NCBI GenBank assembly: GCA_964035545.1
Contig: OZ037770.1
Location: 3,207,662-3,267,661, forward strand
Direction: 5' to 3'
Origin: Bugula neritina
Lineage: Eukaryota > Bryozoa > Gymnolaemata > Cheilostomatida > Bugulidae
Length of the DNA stretch: 60,000 bases
Shown here: in pieces, positions 12,804 through 26,000 of the stretch
How the letters are laid out: every line of letters starts with the position of its first letter
How positions within the stretch are numbered: position 1 is the stretch's first letter
Translations under genes and position numbers: made by a program
Notes under the pieces: generated by a model
What the model saw: only the letters and a program-made list of their open reading frames with translations
Databases searched by the model: none
What the model was told of the DNA's origin: nothing

Positions 12804-15800
12804 ATGAAAAGCTTACTCTACAGAACTATGATTCTAAAAGTAACTTTAACATTTATTGGTGAGTATTTAAACTACTTTGGATTTATTCATTTAGTCACAA
12901 ACTGCTGCTCATATACAAATAATTAAAATAGGCTAACATTTTTTGAAATTGATTATATAATTCATTTTCTATAATCTAACTTTGTCAAACAGATTGCTTT
13001 TGAACTGTAAAGCTCATATGAATGTATATTTTAGTAACATGTTACAGTTGCCAGTTTATTATATTATCATTATCACTATGCCCAATTGGTATTCAGATAG
13101 ACATAATTTGGTTTAAGGTACATGATAAATCATAAATTATTCAACAAAACAGTTTTTTCTCTCTCAGATATAAAATTAATTTTTATGAGAGTACCTAAAT
13201 ACTAACTTCAGAATTATTACTTACTTGTTTTGTGTTGTAGCGTTGGTTGCCAGCCCTACAGTGGCTAGCACGCAATGCAATATGTATAACTTTGGTGTTG
13301 GTGCTGGACTCCCTTGCGGCCTACAATGGTGGCAATCAAATGACCTTGGACAATCTATAACAGTTTCAAAGAAGATGTCAGACTTTGCTAGGACTGTCAT
13401 GAACGCCATTGACCCAGCTCTGTACAGTAGTATTAATTCTAGTTTGGCCGGGCAAATCGCAGCTGAATCAAATGATCCTCTAGCCAAAATTATTGAATCT
13501 GCTTTTACAATGTTGCCTTCCCTTGCAAATTATCTGGCCAACGTTCTGTACAGCTTAGATCTGACACCTCAGATGTTGTATATCTTTAATCTACCAGAAG
13601 AGTTTGCTACCAAAGAGTTCCTGCAGCAGATGGAAAAGGAATATTTTGACTTCTCATGTTCTGTGTAAGTAGTTTGTGTTTTCCGAACATTCTTGTTAAC
13701 TGGCTGCAGATTACATGTTAATTATCAAAAAATTGTTGGACAGAGAAAACATACCTGATGGAAATAGTAAAGATTTTTGAATAATCACACAGTTTTTGCT
13801 GGTAGCTTTTAACTTTAAACGACTATGCTTAAAATTAAGAAAGAACAAATGTTTCTTGGTAATTGCTTATATATCATAGCTGAAAGTAAATGTTACACCA
13901 AGTTTTAGAAAAACACTGAAAATTATTATATAATTGTACAACCAACTCTGTTCAACTTTTAATTTCAGTAGTCTGTCACTGAAAACTTTAAGTTAAATGT
14001 TATAACACTTTCTAAAGATGCTAGATCTTATATCATATATATATTTTACCCAGCTGACTCAACTGCATGACTGAATATAGCTGCATGTATGAAATGCTAA
14101 ACATAAGTTATGTAGCGTAAAAAGTTTTAAAGAAATTAGATTTATTAATTGTTTTTTTAGTGCTTCCTCCTCTCTCTGGTTAGCTCTCAATATAAGTTGA
14201 CCTATACTAACTGTTGTAAAAGATGATTGGTAGACAGTTTAATTTATTGCAAGATTATGAACTACCATTTGATTATAGTTTAATTTCTTCTACGTTGTAG
14301 ATACGGAGCTAAAGAATTTACAAGCTGCCTCTCTAACTGGGTTGATAGCAACTGTGGGGCAGAGGACAACGTAGCTTATCTCAACCAGATTCTCAACAGC
14401 CTGGCTAATGAGTACTGTAATGGGAACTCAACCAAACCCAGTGTTTTGACAAGTAAGATAGTAACAACTTTGCAAGTTTAAAGTTACAGAAATTGAACTA
14501 CGTGTGAAGTCCATAAACAGGCACTAATATAACAGAAGTGCATAATATCAACATTTTTATACATGTTACAGTGACAGTGAACAATGGTGTACTTTTAAAA
14601 TTTTGTTGCATGATTATTGTAATGGCATGCTCTGAATCAAATGCAATAATATGTTGTATCATTGTCTAATTTATATGAATTAGTATAGTTTAACATATAG
14701 TATGTTTACATCTCTGCATGCAGCATTCAACAAGAATTTTGGAGAGTTTGGAAAAGTATTGGTGAAAGCCTACGGAATCGAAAAAGATCCATCAAGCCCT
14801 TTCCAGTTCCGTCTGTCAAACAGCTCCATTATCATATCAGGTGCTAACCTGACAGCTTTCACAAACATTGCTAATACTTGCACTCCTCTTGCATTGGCAT
14901 TGGGTGCGAATATAACAGAGTTAATTCAGCAAAAGAGCACAATAGGCACTGGTGCTGCCTTGCAAAACCTTGAGGGGTGAGTTGAATGATTTAAAATATG
15001 TGCAGTTTTTTATTATTTCACGTGTTTTATTATGCTTTGACATGTCATTATAATCACGGGCTTTCCATGTACCGATCTCAGATCGATCTCGCTGAGATCG
15101 ATCTGAGAAATGTGCTCAGATCGATCGTTTTTCCATGAGAGTGTCAGATCGATCTCGCGAAGTTGTCTTCTCTTAAGTAAAGGATACTTTAAAAGTATAT
15201 TTTGTTCACCTATTTGAGTGATTAAAGCTACTACTGTTGAAAACAAGTCGATCTTAGTCTAAAATTTAATCCCAGCTATAAACTATACGCAGCAAAGCTT
15301 TCAGTGTATGGTAATTTGGCCAATTTAAAATAATTAATTTTAATTTTTCAGCTTGACAGCTTATATAAAATTAATGGCTGTCTTGCAGATTATTAATAAA
15401 CTTACAGGACTGTTAGGCTTAAAATTACAAAGAAAATAGCTAATGAAACTAAGTTTTAATAGCCATTTAAATTCATTTTAAATTCTCCCATTTTTTTACC
15501 TTCTACTGCATATAATTGAGTTTTCTTAATCGTTGCACTGAAAGTCAAAGTTTTGACATCTGAAAAGGTGGCTATCATAATTATTTAATGCTTTGCTTAG
15601 TAATTATCAATAAGTTATCATTTTTATTAGCAGACAGCATTGTAGCGCGCAGTCTTTTTCTACTTCTCAGATCGATCTGGCGTCTTTCCATGGTCTTATT
15701 GACATGAGATCGATCTGAGTTCGAGCTCCACAGACCGACCAGCTCAGATCGACAGAGATCGATCTTTGGCGTCTTTCCATGGATCGATCTCGCTGAGATC

Positions 15801-16848
15801 GGTACATGGAAAGCCGGTGAATATTTCATTTAAGTCAAAGGTTAAAGGTTAAAGGTTGAAGGTCAAAATGGCAGTCGAGTTGTAAATTACTTCTCAGAAG
15901 ATCACTGTTTACATGCTATGAAAAACAAATCTTTTTTTCGCAGCTCAGCGCATCAACATAATATTTATATAGCAGCTTTAATGCATAAAAAATGACTTTG
16001 ACAACTTTTAATAAACGTATGGATATTCTGTATACAAAACAGCCTTTAAATAAAGTTGTATAATCTTGTAAGTATATTAGTTTACTCAGTCAGTCTTAAT
16101 TTAGTTAGGTAAAGTAAACTATTCTTGTTTCTCCTCTATATATCAATATTCTACACACATAGGCATAATTTGAAAAATGTTTCCATCCTTACATACAGCC
16201 TATTTAAGCTGCATTGTAATCCTGTTTGCAGAGGCATAGAATTCTACGTGGAATGCACCATAGAGGCTGGTGGAAAACTATTTCCTGGGCTGATAACTCC
16301 AAGTACTCTAGACAAATACGAGCTCATACTTCGGCGATTTGGTTTCCATGATTTAGACTTAGCTTCACTAGTATGTATTACTATAATTATATGCAATTAT
16401 TAGTTATATATGAACTTTTATTACACCATGAAGTGAACACAACTCCTACCAACATGCTAATAAATAATTGGATTTACATGTGGGGTTCTTCCTTACATTG
16501 CTACACTAGAATAACTTGTTTTTTAATCTAGTATGCTAAAATCATTTTAAAGCAGTACATTGGCTCTAAACAATTGAATTAAAAATAACATAGATTGAGT
16601 TTCGCAAAAAAATTCTGGATCATTTTATATCTGTATATATAAAGTGATTTGATCAAAACTTTATTACCAACATTCAGGTATAACTTGATTATGTGATGAA
16701 AATTCACTATTGTTTATTATTTATAATAAAACGAATTCAAACATTTATATTTTAGGCTGCTGTTGAGGAGACAACTCCCATGAATGGTGCGATGAGCAAA
16801 ACTTTAATGACTGCCAGCTATTTATTCTTTTTTATGGCCTGTGCTTAA
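12804..16848 (+). CDS. U2: secreted, membrane-tailed RGM N-domain-like protein (371 aa, 6 exons)
   Basis: Exons: 12804-12858, 13241-13664, 14301-14452, 14724-14976, 16232-16370, 16756-16848. Phases 1,2,1,2,0; total 1,116 nt, in frame throughout. The signal peptide starts MKSLLYRTM. All eight Cys of U1 are kept. It differs from U1 by a 3-codon deletion in exon 4 (after NSSII) and by a shorter C-terminal tail that ends FFFMACA instead of FVWRFY. The shorter tail makes a GPI-type signal more likely than a spanning helix, but this is inference. Intron 4 is enlarged to 1,255 bases by a TIR element (15,055-15,819). U3 follows only 417 bases downstream without its own exon 1. Confidence 0.85.
15055..15819. 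mobile_element. TIR element in U2 intron 4 (765 bp)
   Basis: Left end CACGGGCTTTCCATGTACCG and right end reading CGGTACATGGAAAGCCGGTG are inverted complements. AAT flanks each side (15,052-54 and 15,820-22), consistent with a 3-bp target duplication. Near both ends the palindrome AGATCGATCT recurs in several copies. There is no transposase frame, so it is a non-autonomous DNA element (MITE-like). A 3-bp target points toward PIF/Harbinger, but the family is not certain. A close copy lies in U4 intron 4. Confidence 0.75.
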
Positions 16849-17265
16849 TTGTTGGCATTAAAAAAAATTGTATTGACTCATTATAGAAGTTAGATATTTA
16901 AGCTTAATTATTTTTATTTATGCAATTTTGGAATAACAACTTAGTTTATTAGCCACTTTTTTATCAAAATAATTAAGTAAACTTTTGCTAATATTAGGTT
17001 TTTTTAAATAATGTCAACATCTAAATTGTTAAAACTTCGCTTTAACAAAACTACATGTTTATAGCAGAAAAACATGTCCCTAGTTCAATCCTGATGGTGA
17101 ATTAGTTTAAAATAATATTTATAAATGTCAAATTGAAAACTCACAGCCCGTGATCTAAGCACGGAGCATACAAAGAAAACCCAGAAGTAATAAGCTTGTG
17201 TAAATAGACTAAAATTACATTAACCATTGACTTAGGAATTATTACTTACTTGTTTTGTGTTGTAG

Positions 17266-20200
17266 CCTTGGTTACCAGCCCCACAGTGGCTAGCACGCAA
17301 TGTAATATGTATAACTTTGGTGTTGGTGCTGGACTCCCTTGCGGCCTACAATGGTGGCAATCAAATGACCTTGGACAATCAATCACAGTTTCAAAGAAGA
17401 TGTCAGACTTTGCTCGAACTGTCATGGATGCCCTTGACCCAGCTCTGTACAGTAGTATTAATTCTAGTTTGGCCGGGCAAATCGCAGCTGAATCAAATGA
17501 TCCTCTAGCCAAAATTATTGAGTCTGCTCTTACGGTGTTGCCTTCTCTTGCAAATTATCTGGCTGACGTTCTGTACAGCTTAGATCTGACACCTGAGATG
17601 TTGTATATCTTTAACCTACCAGAAGAGTTTGCTACCAAAAAGTTTCTGCAGCAGATGGCGAAGGAATATTTTGACTTCTCATGCTCTGAGTAAGTAGTTT
17701 GTGTTTTCCGAACATTCTTGTTAACTGGCTGCAGATTGCATAATGATTGTTAAAATTTATTTGGACAAAGTAAACATACCTGATGGAAATAGTAAAGAGT
17801 TTTTGAATAATCACACAGTTTTTGCTGGTAGCTTTTAACTATAAACAACTATGCCTAAAATTAAGAAGGAACAACTGTTTCTTGGTAATTGCCTATGTTA
17901 AAATAGCTGAAAGTAAATGTTAAACCAAGTTTTAGAAAAACACTAAACATATTGGTATATAAGCGTACAACACACACCGTTCAATTTTTAATAACAAGAA
18001 TCTGCTAGTGAAGACTATTTAATTGTTAAATGTTATAACACTTTCTGGAGATGCTAGATCTCATTTCTTCTATTTTAACCAACCGAATCTCAGCTGACTG
18101 AATATATAGCTGCATCTATAAAATGCTAAACATAAGTTATGAAGTGTAAAAAAATTGAAAACAAATAAATTTAAAAATTGCTTTTCTAATGCTTTCTCTT
18201 CTTTGTGACTAGCTCTCATTGTAAAAGATGACTTTTAGGGAATTTTTTAACCCTTTCGCGATCAACTTTGAAGTTACGTAATTTTATGCCTCGTTTGAGT
18301 TTATCGCGAAATTTGCTAACAAAATTTGCATAACTTTCAATTTCATAATTAAAAAGTTACACTTGATTTTGGCCTTAAATAAACTGGGTATTATAATTTT
18401 AAGAGTATTTTCTGTTATAAAAAGCTTCTTAAAGTGACCGGAGACCTTAATTCTAGCTAAAATCAGTCAGTTTAATTTGACCTCTCAAAACCGCCATTTT
18501 AAAGTTGAAAATTCAAAATGATAAAATTAATTTATAATATAATTCAAAATATAGCGACTACAACATTTTTGTTTATTTAGATGTTCTTCTAAATGTAATC
18601 TGAATAAAATAAACTGGCTCTCTATATATTGACAGCAGTTTCTTGCATTTGAAAGTAGCGTTAAAATTTACCGATAATTTTGAAATTTAGGGATTAAATT
18701 GAAAAGCAACTAGCTGGCTTGGTAGCTATTAATGTAATCAAATTTAATGGCTATAATTATCCCAAAATTACCAAGCTGCACTATTAACATCAATTAAAAA
18801 AAGTTTTAGGCTGTTCGGTTGGAAACTAGAAGTTTAAAGTAAGCGCTATTGTTTATTTACCTAAAAGACCATATATGGTCCATTGATCTGTGGATAGTGT
18901 CGCTTTGAGGGACATATATGGTCCATTGATCGCGTAAGGGTTAATTTATTGCAGGAATATGTATTATATATACGATTTGATTTTAGCTTAACTTATTCTG
19001 CGTTGTTATTATAGATACGGAGCTAAAGAATTTACAAGCTGCGTCTCTAACTGGGTTGATAGCAACTGTGGGGCAGAGGACAACATAGCTTATCTCAACC
19101 AGATTCTCAACAGCCTGGCTAATGAGTACTGTGATGGGAACTCAACCAAACCCAGTGTTTTGACAAGTAAGATAGTAACAAATTTACGAGTTTAAAGTTA
19201 CAGAAATTCAACTACATGTCAAATCCAAAAATAAGCACCAAATTAACAGATATGCATTTTTTAAAATTTTTTAAATAAGTTACAATGACATCGAAAAGCG
19301 GTGTATTTTTAAAATCTTGTTACATAATTATTATAACAACTTGCTCTGAATCAAATGTAATATATATGCTGTATGATTGTCTAATTTATTTTAAATAGTT
19401 TAATTTAACATAGTTTATTTACATCTCTGCAGCATTCAACAAAGATTTTGGAGAGTTTGGAAAAGGATTGGTGAAACTCTACGGAATTGAAAAAGATCCA
19501 TCAAGCCCTTTCCAGTTCCGTCTGTCAAACAGTTCCCTTATCACAGGCATCATATCAGGTGCTAACCTGACAGCTTTTACAAATATTGCTAATACTTGCA
19601 CTCCCCTTGCATTAGCATTGGGTAGGGATATAACAGAGTTAAGTCAGCCAAACAGCACAGTAACCATTGGTGATGCCTTGCAAAGCCTTGAGGGGTGAGT
19701 TGAATGATTTCGAGTATGTGCAGTTAAGTTGTATAAATTACTTCTCAGAAGATCACAGTTTACATGCTATGAAAAACAAACCTATTTTTATAGTGCATCA
19801 GCATAATGTTTATGTAGCAGCTCTAATGCATGAAAAATAACATTGACAATGTGATAAATAAACATATTATGGACATACTGTATATGAAACAGCCAATAAA
19901 AAAATTTGCATGTTATTGTAAGTATTAGTTTACCCAGTGAGTTTCAATTTAATTTATAGGTAATGTAAACTATTCTTGTCTATTAGCAGTTTCATAATGT
20001 GTAAGATAAAATATATTCTACACATATATGCATAAGTTGGAAAATGTTTCCATCTTTACATACAGCCTATAAGCTGCATTGTAATCCTGTTTGCAGAGGC
20101 ATAGAATTCTACGTGGAATGCACCTTACAGACTGTTGGTAAACTATTTCCTGGGCTGATAACTCCAAGTACTCTTGACAAATACGAGCTCATACTTCGAC

Positions 20201-20709
20201 GATTTGGTTTCCATGATTTAGACCTAGCTTCACTAGTATGTATTATTATTAAATATGAAATTTTTTTATACCACGGAGTGAACACAACTCCTACCAACAT
20301 GCTAATATTATCTAATTTGCTTTGCATAGTCTTCTTTATTACTTTGCAAAACTGGAATCATTTGTTTTTCAGAATTTATAGTATGCTAAAAACTATCTGC
20401 AGCAACACATTATCTTTGAACAATCAACTTTAAAATAAATATATTGAGTTTTGTAAAATAATTCTAAATCACTTTATATCTGCATGAAGTTATTTAATCA
20501 AAACTTTATTACCAAATTTCTGGCATAACATGATTATGCAGTGTAAATTCCATATTGCTTACTATATTTACAATAAAGTGAATTCAATATTCACATTTTA
20601 GGCTGCTGTTGAAGAGACAACTCCTATGAATGGTGGGATGAGCAAAACTCCAATGACTGCCAGCTATTTATTCTTTATTATGGCCTACTTTGTGTGGCGC
20701 TTTTATTAA
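17266..20709 (+). CDS. U3: exon-1-less copy of the U family (exons 2-6 open)
   Basis: Exons: 17266-17689, 19015-19166, 19433-19694, 20097-20235, 20602-20709. All are open and in phase, with the eight Cys and the long tail form (ending FVWRFY). No signal-peptide exon or TATA block lies between U2's stop and exon 2. The 417-base gap matches the 3' flank of a U gene and then jumps, near 17,230, to the last ~30 bases of a U intron 1. A deletion therefore removed promoter, exon 1 and most of intron 1. The exon 2 acceptor is intact and accepts a phase-1 donor, so U2 exon 1 could splice into it. Alternatively U3 is a silent pseudogene kept open by recent duplication or gene conversion. Intron 2 holds a piggyBac-type MITE. 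Confidence 0.65.
18251..18940. mobile_element. piggyBac-type MITE in U3 intron 2 (690 bp)
   Basis: Bounded by TTAA on both sides (18,247-250 and 18,941-944). The terminal inverted repeats are CCCTTTCGCGATCAA and the complement of TTGATCGCGTAAGGG (14 of 15 bases match). U1 has the uninterrupted site at the corresponding place (near 8,880-8,900) with a single TTAA. TTAA targeting and CCC..GGG ends are the mark of piggyBac elements. No transposase is encoded. Confidence 0.85.
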
Positions 20710-21007
20710 AAACATTTTGTATTGACTCATAGAAATTAGATATTTAAACTTCATTATTCCTATTTATGCAATCTTGTGATAACAACTTTAGATATTAATC
20801 ATTTTTTATAGAAATATTTAACTGAACCTTTGCTAGTATTAATTTAATAAATAATCTCAACATTTAAATCATTTGAACTTTGTTTCAAAAAAACTACATG
20901 TTTTTAACAGAATAGTTTGTTTAGTTCAGTCCTGATGGTGAATTAGTTTAAAATATTGCTTTTTTAACTCAATTTGGAAACTCAGAACTTGTAATCTAAG
21001 CACAAAG

Positions 21008-21365
21008 CGTTTAAAGAAGACAACTCTAAAGTAATAAACAGTGTGGATAGACTAAAATATCTACATCAACTGTAAATCCTATACTAATTATGTAATCTAT
21101 TATAAAGCTTGCAAGATTCGTCATATCTGAAAATAATCTGTCTTATTTTTATAAAATGAGCTGTCTTTACTGTTAGTTATATATATATATATATAACTAA
21201 CAGTAAAGACAGCTCATTTTATAAAAATAAGACAGATTATTTTCAGATATGACGAATCTTGCAAGCTTTATAATAGATTACATAATTAGTATAGGATTTA
21301 CAGTTGATGTAGATATTTTAGTCTATCCACACTGTTTATTACTTTAGAGTTGTCTTCTTTAAACG
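21008..21365. repeat. Perfect 358-bp palindrome (two 179-bp arms)
   Basis: The 179 bases from 21,008 to 21,186 are followed directly by their exact reverse complement to 21,365, with a TA tract at the centre. The left arm is the normal 3' flank of a U gene (compare about 10,945-11,120 after U1). The right arm is an inverted extra copy placed where the other copy has a (TA)n array. I found no mismatch between the arms by eye. Confidence 0.9.
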
Positions 21366-21390
21366 ATATATATAGGTAAATATATATATA

Positions 21391-21463
<73 letters not shown>

Positions 21464-21492
21464 TTACATATATATATTTACATATATATAAT
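21366..21492. repeat. TA-rich microsatellite
   Basis: Mixed (TA)n with 'aggtaaatatata' and 'tacacacacata' interruptions, directly after the palindrome and in the same place as the U1 (TA)n array. Confidence 0.8.
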
Positions 21493-21910
21493 ATACTTTA
21501 CTTATAATATCAATTTTTCCCATTATGAGTATTATAAAATATAACACCTATAACGTAATATTATATTATAATACAATAATATAATACATATGTGTATCAT
21601 ATGTTACACAATAAAATACATACTAAATTTACAACAATAGATGCACAGCATATTATACAATATGAAAACACTCTTCGCATATACTCAAGTACCTTTATAA
21701 TCCAAATTTTATTCGAATAAACATTAAAAATTATATATATATATAATTGAAGTTGAGTTAGTCTAGCAGTACATTCATAATAATTATTTCAACACAACTC
21801 ACTAGAGGAAGTTAAAGGTCAATTTGAAGGCTGTGCCAAGTTTTTAAATCGACTGCCATCCTGTGTCAACAAGTTGCCTAACCTGTTATCAGACTCATAC
21901 CCCTCATTCA

Positions 21911-22585
21911 CTCCCTGTTCACACATTGCCGTACTGTTCGCCGCAACAGCACTAATAAAATGACGCCGCTGTTACATTTTGTCAACAGGCTATCATACAT
22001 TGACAAAAAGTTCAACGCATAACATTGAGCTGTTACCAATCATAATAAGGCTAATTTTTGTCTGCGGTGACTTGTACGCCTTACGATATTATTCACAAAT
22101 TATGCGCAACATTTTTTTCAAATAATGTTATATAAATGGTTTTGACTAATTAAAACCAATTAAAAATAAACAATCTTCTTTTTTTAATATATTATGTGTC
22201 CCTAAAATAATTTGAAGAATAAATATTTTAGCCGTCCAAATAACATTTAAGATTTTGGTTTGTGAGCTTTTGTGATTGGGGAAAGTTATATATTTAAGCT
22301 GAGCTTAATTTAAACAAATCAGATAAAGATTTTTTTATCTTTTAAAATTTTTGACCTGGTTAAATTAAATCAACAATAAGCAATTAAAATAAACTAGCGA
22401 AAATGTTCTTCAAATTTTAGTACCAGATGCACTCTACCTAATGGGAGCGAGCTGTTATTTTTTGAATCAAGCACTGCTTGATCAACGCCTCAGCGTATAC
22501 CGGGGTTTGATTCAGCTCGAATGTTACCAAAAATGGTAGAAATTTGCTGTTACGACGCACAGTATGGCAATGTGTAAACAAGGGG
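21911..22585. mobile_element. TIR-bounded element in the U3-U4 spacer
   Basis: Duplicate of the 11,653-12,322 element with the same inverted ends ('ctgttcacacattgccgta' and 'tatggcaatgtgtaaaca'). It lies in the same order relative to neighbouring blocks, so it was copied along with the array. Confidence 0.55.
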
Positions 22586-23010
22586 CTACTAACCATTGCA
22601 ATACAGGGGCAACTGGGTACACTATAAACACAAAGCTGTATCTTGTGTTTAATTACTGCCATGTATGACAAAAGGGTTACATATTTATTGCACCATTTGT
22701 TTACTAACTCATACTCTCATACCAATCACCCAGTTTTTATCCCAATCACTGAGAGTATTGTTATGTAATGAGGAAGTTATGGTTGAGCCACACTGTTGAA
22801 ATAAAGTTTGCAACATTTATCATGGCATTTCAAAAAGTTGATAAATTGTGTTCACTCATTAGCACGCATGGCTAATTTTCTTAGACTGTGAGCCAATAAA
22901 ACTCGCATACTTGAGTTTTTAGTATAACACTTAGCAGTACATATTTAGCTTTGTAAAAGCCTTTGTATAGAGATCATTCTATGTAATATATAACTGATCT
23001 ATCTGACATG

Positions 23011-23020
23011 TATATTTAAA
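23011..23020 (+). promoter_or_regulatory. TATA-like core promoter of U4
   Basis: TATATTTAAA, 41-50 bases before the U4 ATG, in the conserved upstream block shared with U1 and U2. Confidence 0.5.
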
Positions 23021-23060
23021 GAAGAGAAAAGTTCGTTAAGCCATTCATTACTTGCTATCA

Positions 23061-26000
23061 ATGAAAAGCTTACTCTACAGAACTATGATTCTAAAAGTAA
23101 CTTTAGCATTTATTGGTGAGTATTTAAACTACTTTGGATTTATTCATTTAGTCACAAACTGCTGCTCATATACAAATAATTAAAATAGGCTAACATTTTT
23201 TGAAATTGATTATATAATTTATTTTCTATAATCTAACTTTGTCAAACACATTGCTTTTGAACTGTAAAGCTCATATGAATGTATATTTTAGTAACATGTT
23301 ACAGTTGCCAGTTTATTATATTATCATTATCACTATGCCCAATTGGCATTCAGATAGACATAATTTGGTTTAAGGTACATGATAAATCATAAATTATTCA
23401 ACAAAACAGTTTTTTCTTTCTCAGATATAAAATTAATTTTTATGAGAGTACCCAGATACTAACTTCAGAATTATCACTTACTTGTTTTGTGTTGTAGTGT
23501 TGGTTGCCAGCCCTTATACAGTGGCTAGCACGCAATGTAATATGTATAACTTTGGTGTTGGTGCTGGACTCCCTTGCGGCCTACAATGGTGGCAATCAAA
23601 TGACCTTGGGCAATCAATCACAGTTTCAAAGAAGATGTCAGACTTTGCTCGGACTGTCATGAACGCCATTGACCCAGCTCTGTACAGTAGTATTAATTCT
23701 AGTTTGGCCGGGCAAATCGCAGCTGAATCAAATGATCCTCTAGCCAAAATTATTGAGTCTGCTCTTACAATGTTGCCTTCCCTTGCAAATTATCTGGCTG
23801 ACGTGCTGTACAGCTTAGATCTGACACCTGAGATGTTGTATATCTTCAATCTACCAGAAGAGTTTGCTACCAAAGAGTTTCTGCAGCAGATGGAAAAGGA
23901 ATATTTTGACTTCTCATGCTCTGAGTAAGTAGTTTGTGTTTTCCGAACATTCTTGTTAAATGGCTGTGTAGCGTCGCCACTAACTATAGATGAGTTGTAC
24001 TGGTGTTGGTTTTCGTAACTTTATTTTTACGTATTCCAACTGCCGTAAGAAACTATAAAAGTAGGTTATATATATACAATTATAATAGGTTTTTAAAACA
24101 AAACAAACAAAAATTATTTATGACATTGTAAAGTATTCAAACATATATGCAGATTTTAGATTAATCACCTTTTGCCTTCTTTTAGTGGCTAGCTAGGGTG
24201 AGTTTGACTCTAGGAAATGACATTGTAGGTCTACTAAAAATATTAAAGTTTATAATAAAAATGACAACAAATGATAACTGCCATAGACAAAGTTAATTAA
24301 TTATCAGTTAAGACAAGTATTAGTGCATGTATCACATAAACAAAAATTGAACTTGTATTCAAAGTTGACTTGAATTAGTAGTTGCAGTGAATTACTGTTA
24401 TGAGTAAAAGTAAAACTTTAAGCTACAAATTAGGATTCTATCCTGTGACAATCTGATCAATAACTGGAGAGCCTGTTTTAAGAAGTTGTAATTTTATGAG
24501 AAATCTATTATAAAGTAAACACATAGCCATGAATTTTATCATGTACCGACCACACTGGTATTTCAAACTTGTTAAACTCCTAAACATGTTAATTAAACCA
24601 AATATTTATTATTAAGTTGAAATAGATAAACAATACTTAAGGAAAGCTTCAAATCATACAAATACTGAAAAACAAAACTAACCTGTGCCTCTTGAAGTTA
24701 ATTCCAATTCAAATTCATTTATATTTTGCTAATTATATCATTAAAATGTATTGTTATTTATGCGATGGAACTTGCATTGCTAGCGCGCTACTATTCTTCT
24801 AACTGTAGGGTCAACGTCTGCAATGAAACATCCGGGCTGCCAAGACGTAAGGCTACAGCCAATGGGCGAGGGCGTGCTGTTATCTAATTAATAAATTGAC
24901 AACTATTGCAGTCGTTGCGTTGCGTGTATAGGCAAGAATCACGTGACGTGTTCATCTATTTGAGTAGAACGTTGCGCTAAACGCAAAGTTGAATGCTTAA
25001 TAAACTGTTGGATACTCATTCCGTTATGCTGCTTTTACAACTTGAAATAATTACGCTCTAGAGTATATGTGATAACTTTACAGGCTGCATATTACATGTT
25101 AATCATCAAAAAACTGTTGGACAGAGAAAACATACCTGATGGAAATAGTAAAGAGTTTTGAATAATCACACAGTTTTTGCTGGTAGCTTTTAACTATAAA
25201 CAACTATGCTTAAAATTAAGAAAGAACAAATGTTTCCTGGTAATTGCCTAAATATTATAGCTGAAAGTAAATGTTACACCAAGTTTTAGAAAAACACTGA
25301 AAATTATTATATAATTGTACAACCAACTCCATTCAACTTTTAAGTTCAGTAGTCTGTCACTGAAAACTAATTAAGTTAAATTTTATAACACTTTCTAAAG
25401 ATGCTAGATCTTATATCATATATATATTTTACCCAGCTGACTCAACTGACTGAATATAGCTGCATTTATGAAATGCTAAACATAAGTTATGAAGCGTAAA
25501 AAGTTTTAAAGAAATTAAATTTATTAATTGTTTTTTTAGTGCTTCCTCCTCTCTCTGGTTAGCTCTCAATATAAGTTGACCTATACTAACTGTTGTAAAA
25601 GATGATTGGTAGACAGTTTAATTTATTGCAAGATTATGAACTACCATTTGATTATAGTTTAATTTCTTCTACGTTGTAGATACGGAGCTAAAGAATTTAC
25701 AAGCTGCGTCTCTAACTGGGTTGATAGCAACTGTGGGGCAGAGGACAACGTAGCTTATCTCAACCAGATTCTCAACAGCCTGGCTAATGAGTACTGTAAT
25801 GGGAACTCAACCAAACCCAGTGTTTTGACAAGTAAGATAGTAACAACTTTGCAAGTTTAAAGTTACAGAAATTGAACTACATGTGAAGTCCATAAACAGG
25901 CACTAATATAACAGAAGTGCATAATATCAACATTTTTATACATGTTACAGTGACAGTGAACGATGGTGTACTTTTAAAATTTTGTTGCATGATTATTGTA

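Noticed and set aside
15013-15829. Open frames within the TIR element (Arg/Ser/Asp-rich)
   Set aside because: They arise from the repeated AGATCGATCT palindromes and show no transposase motif.
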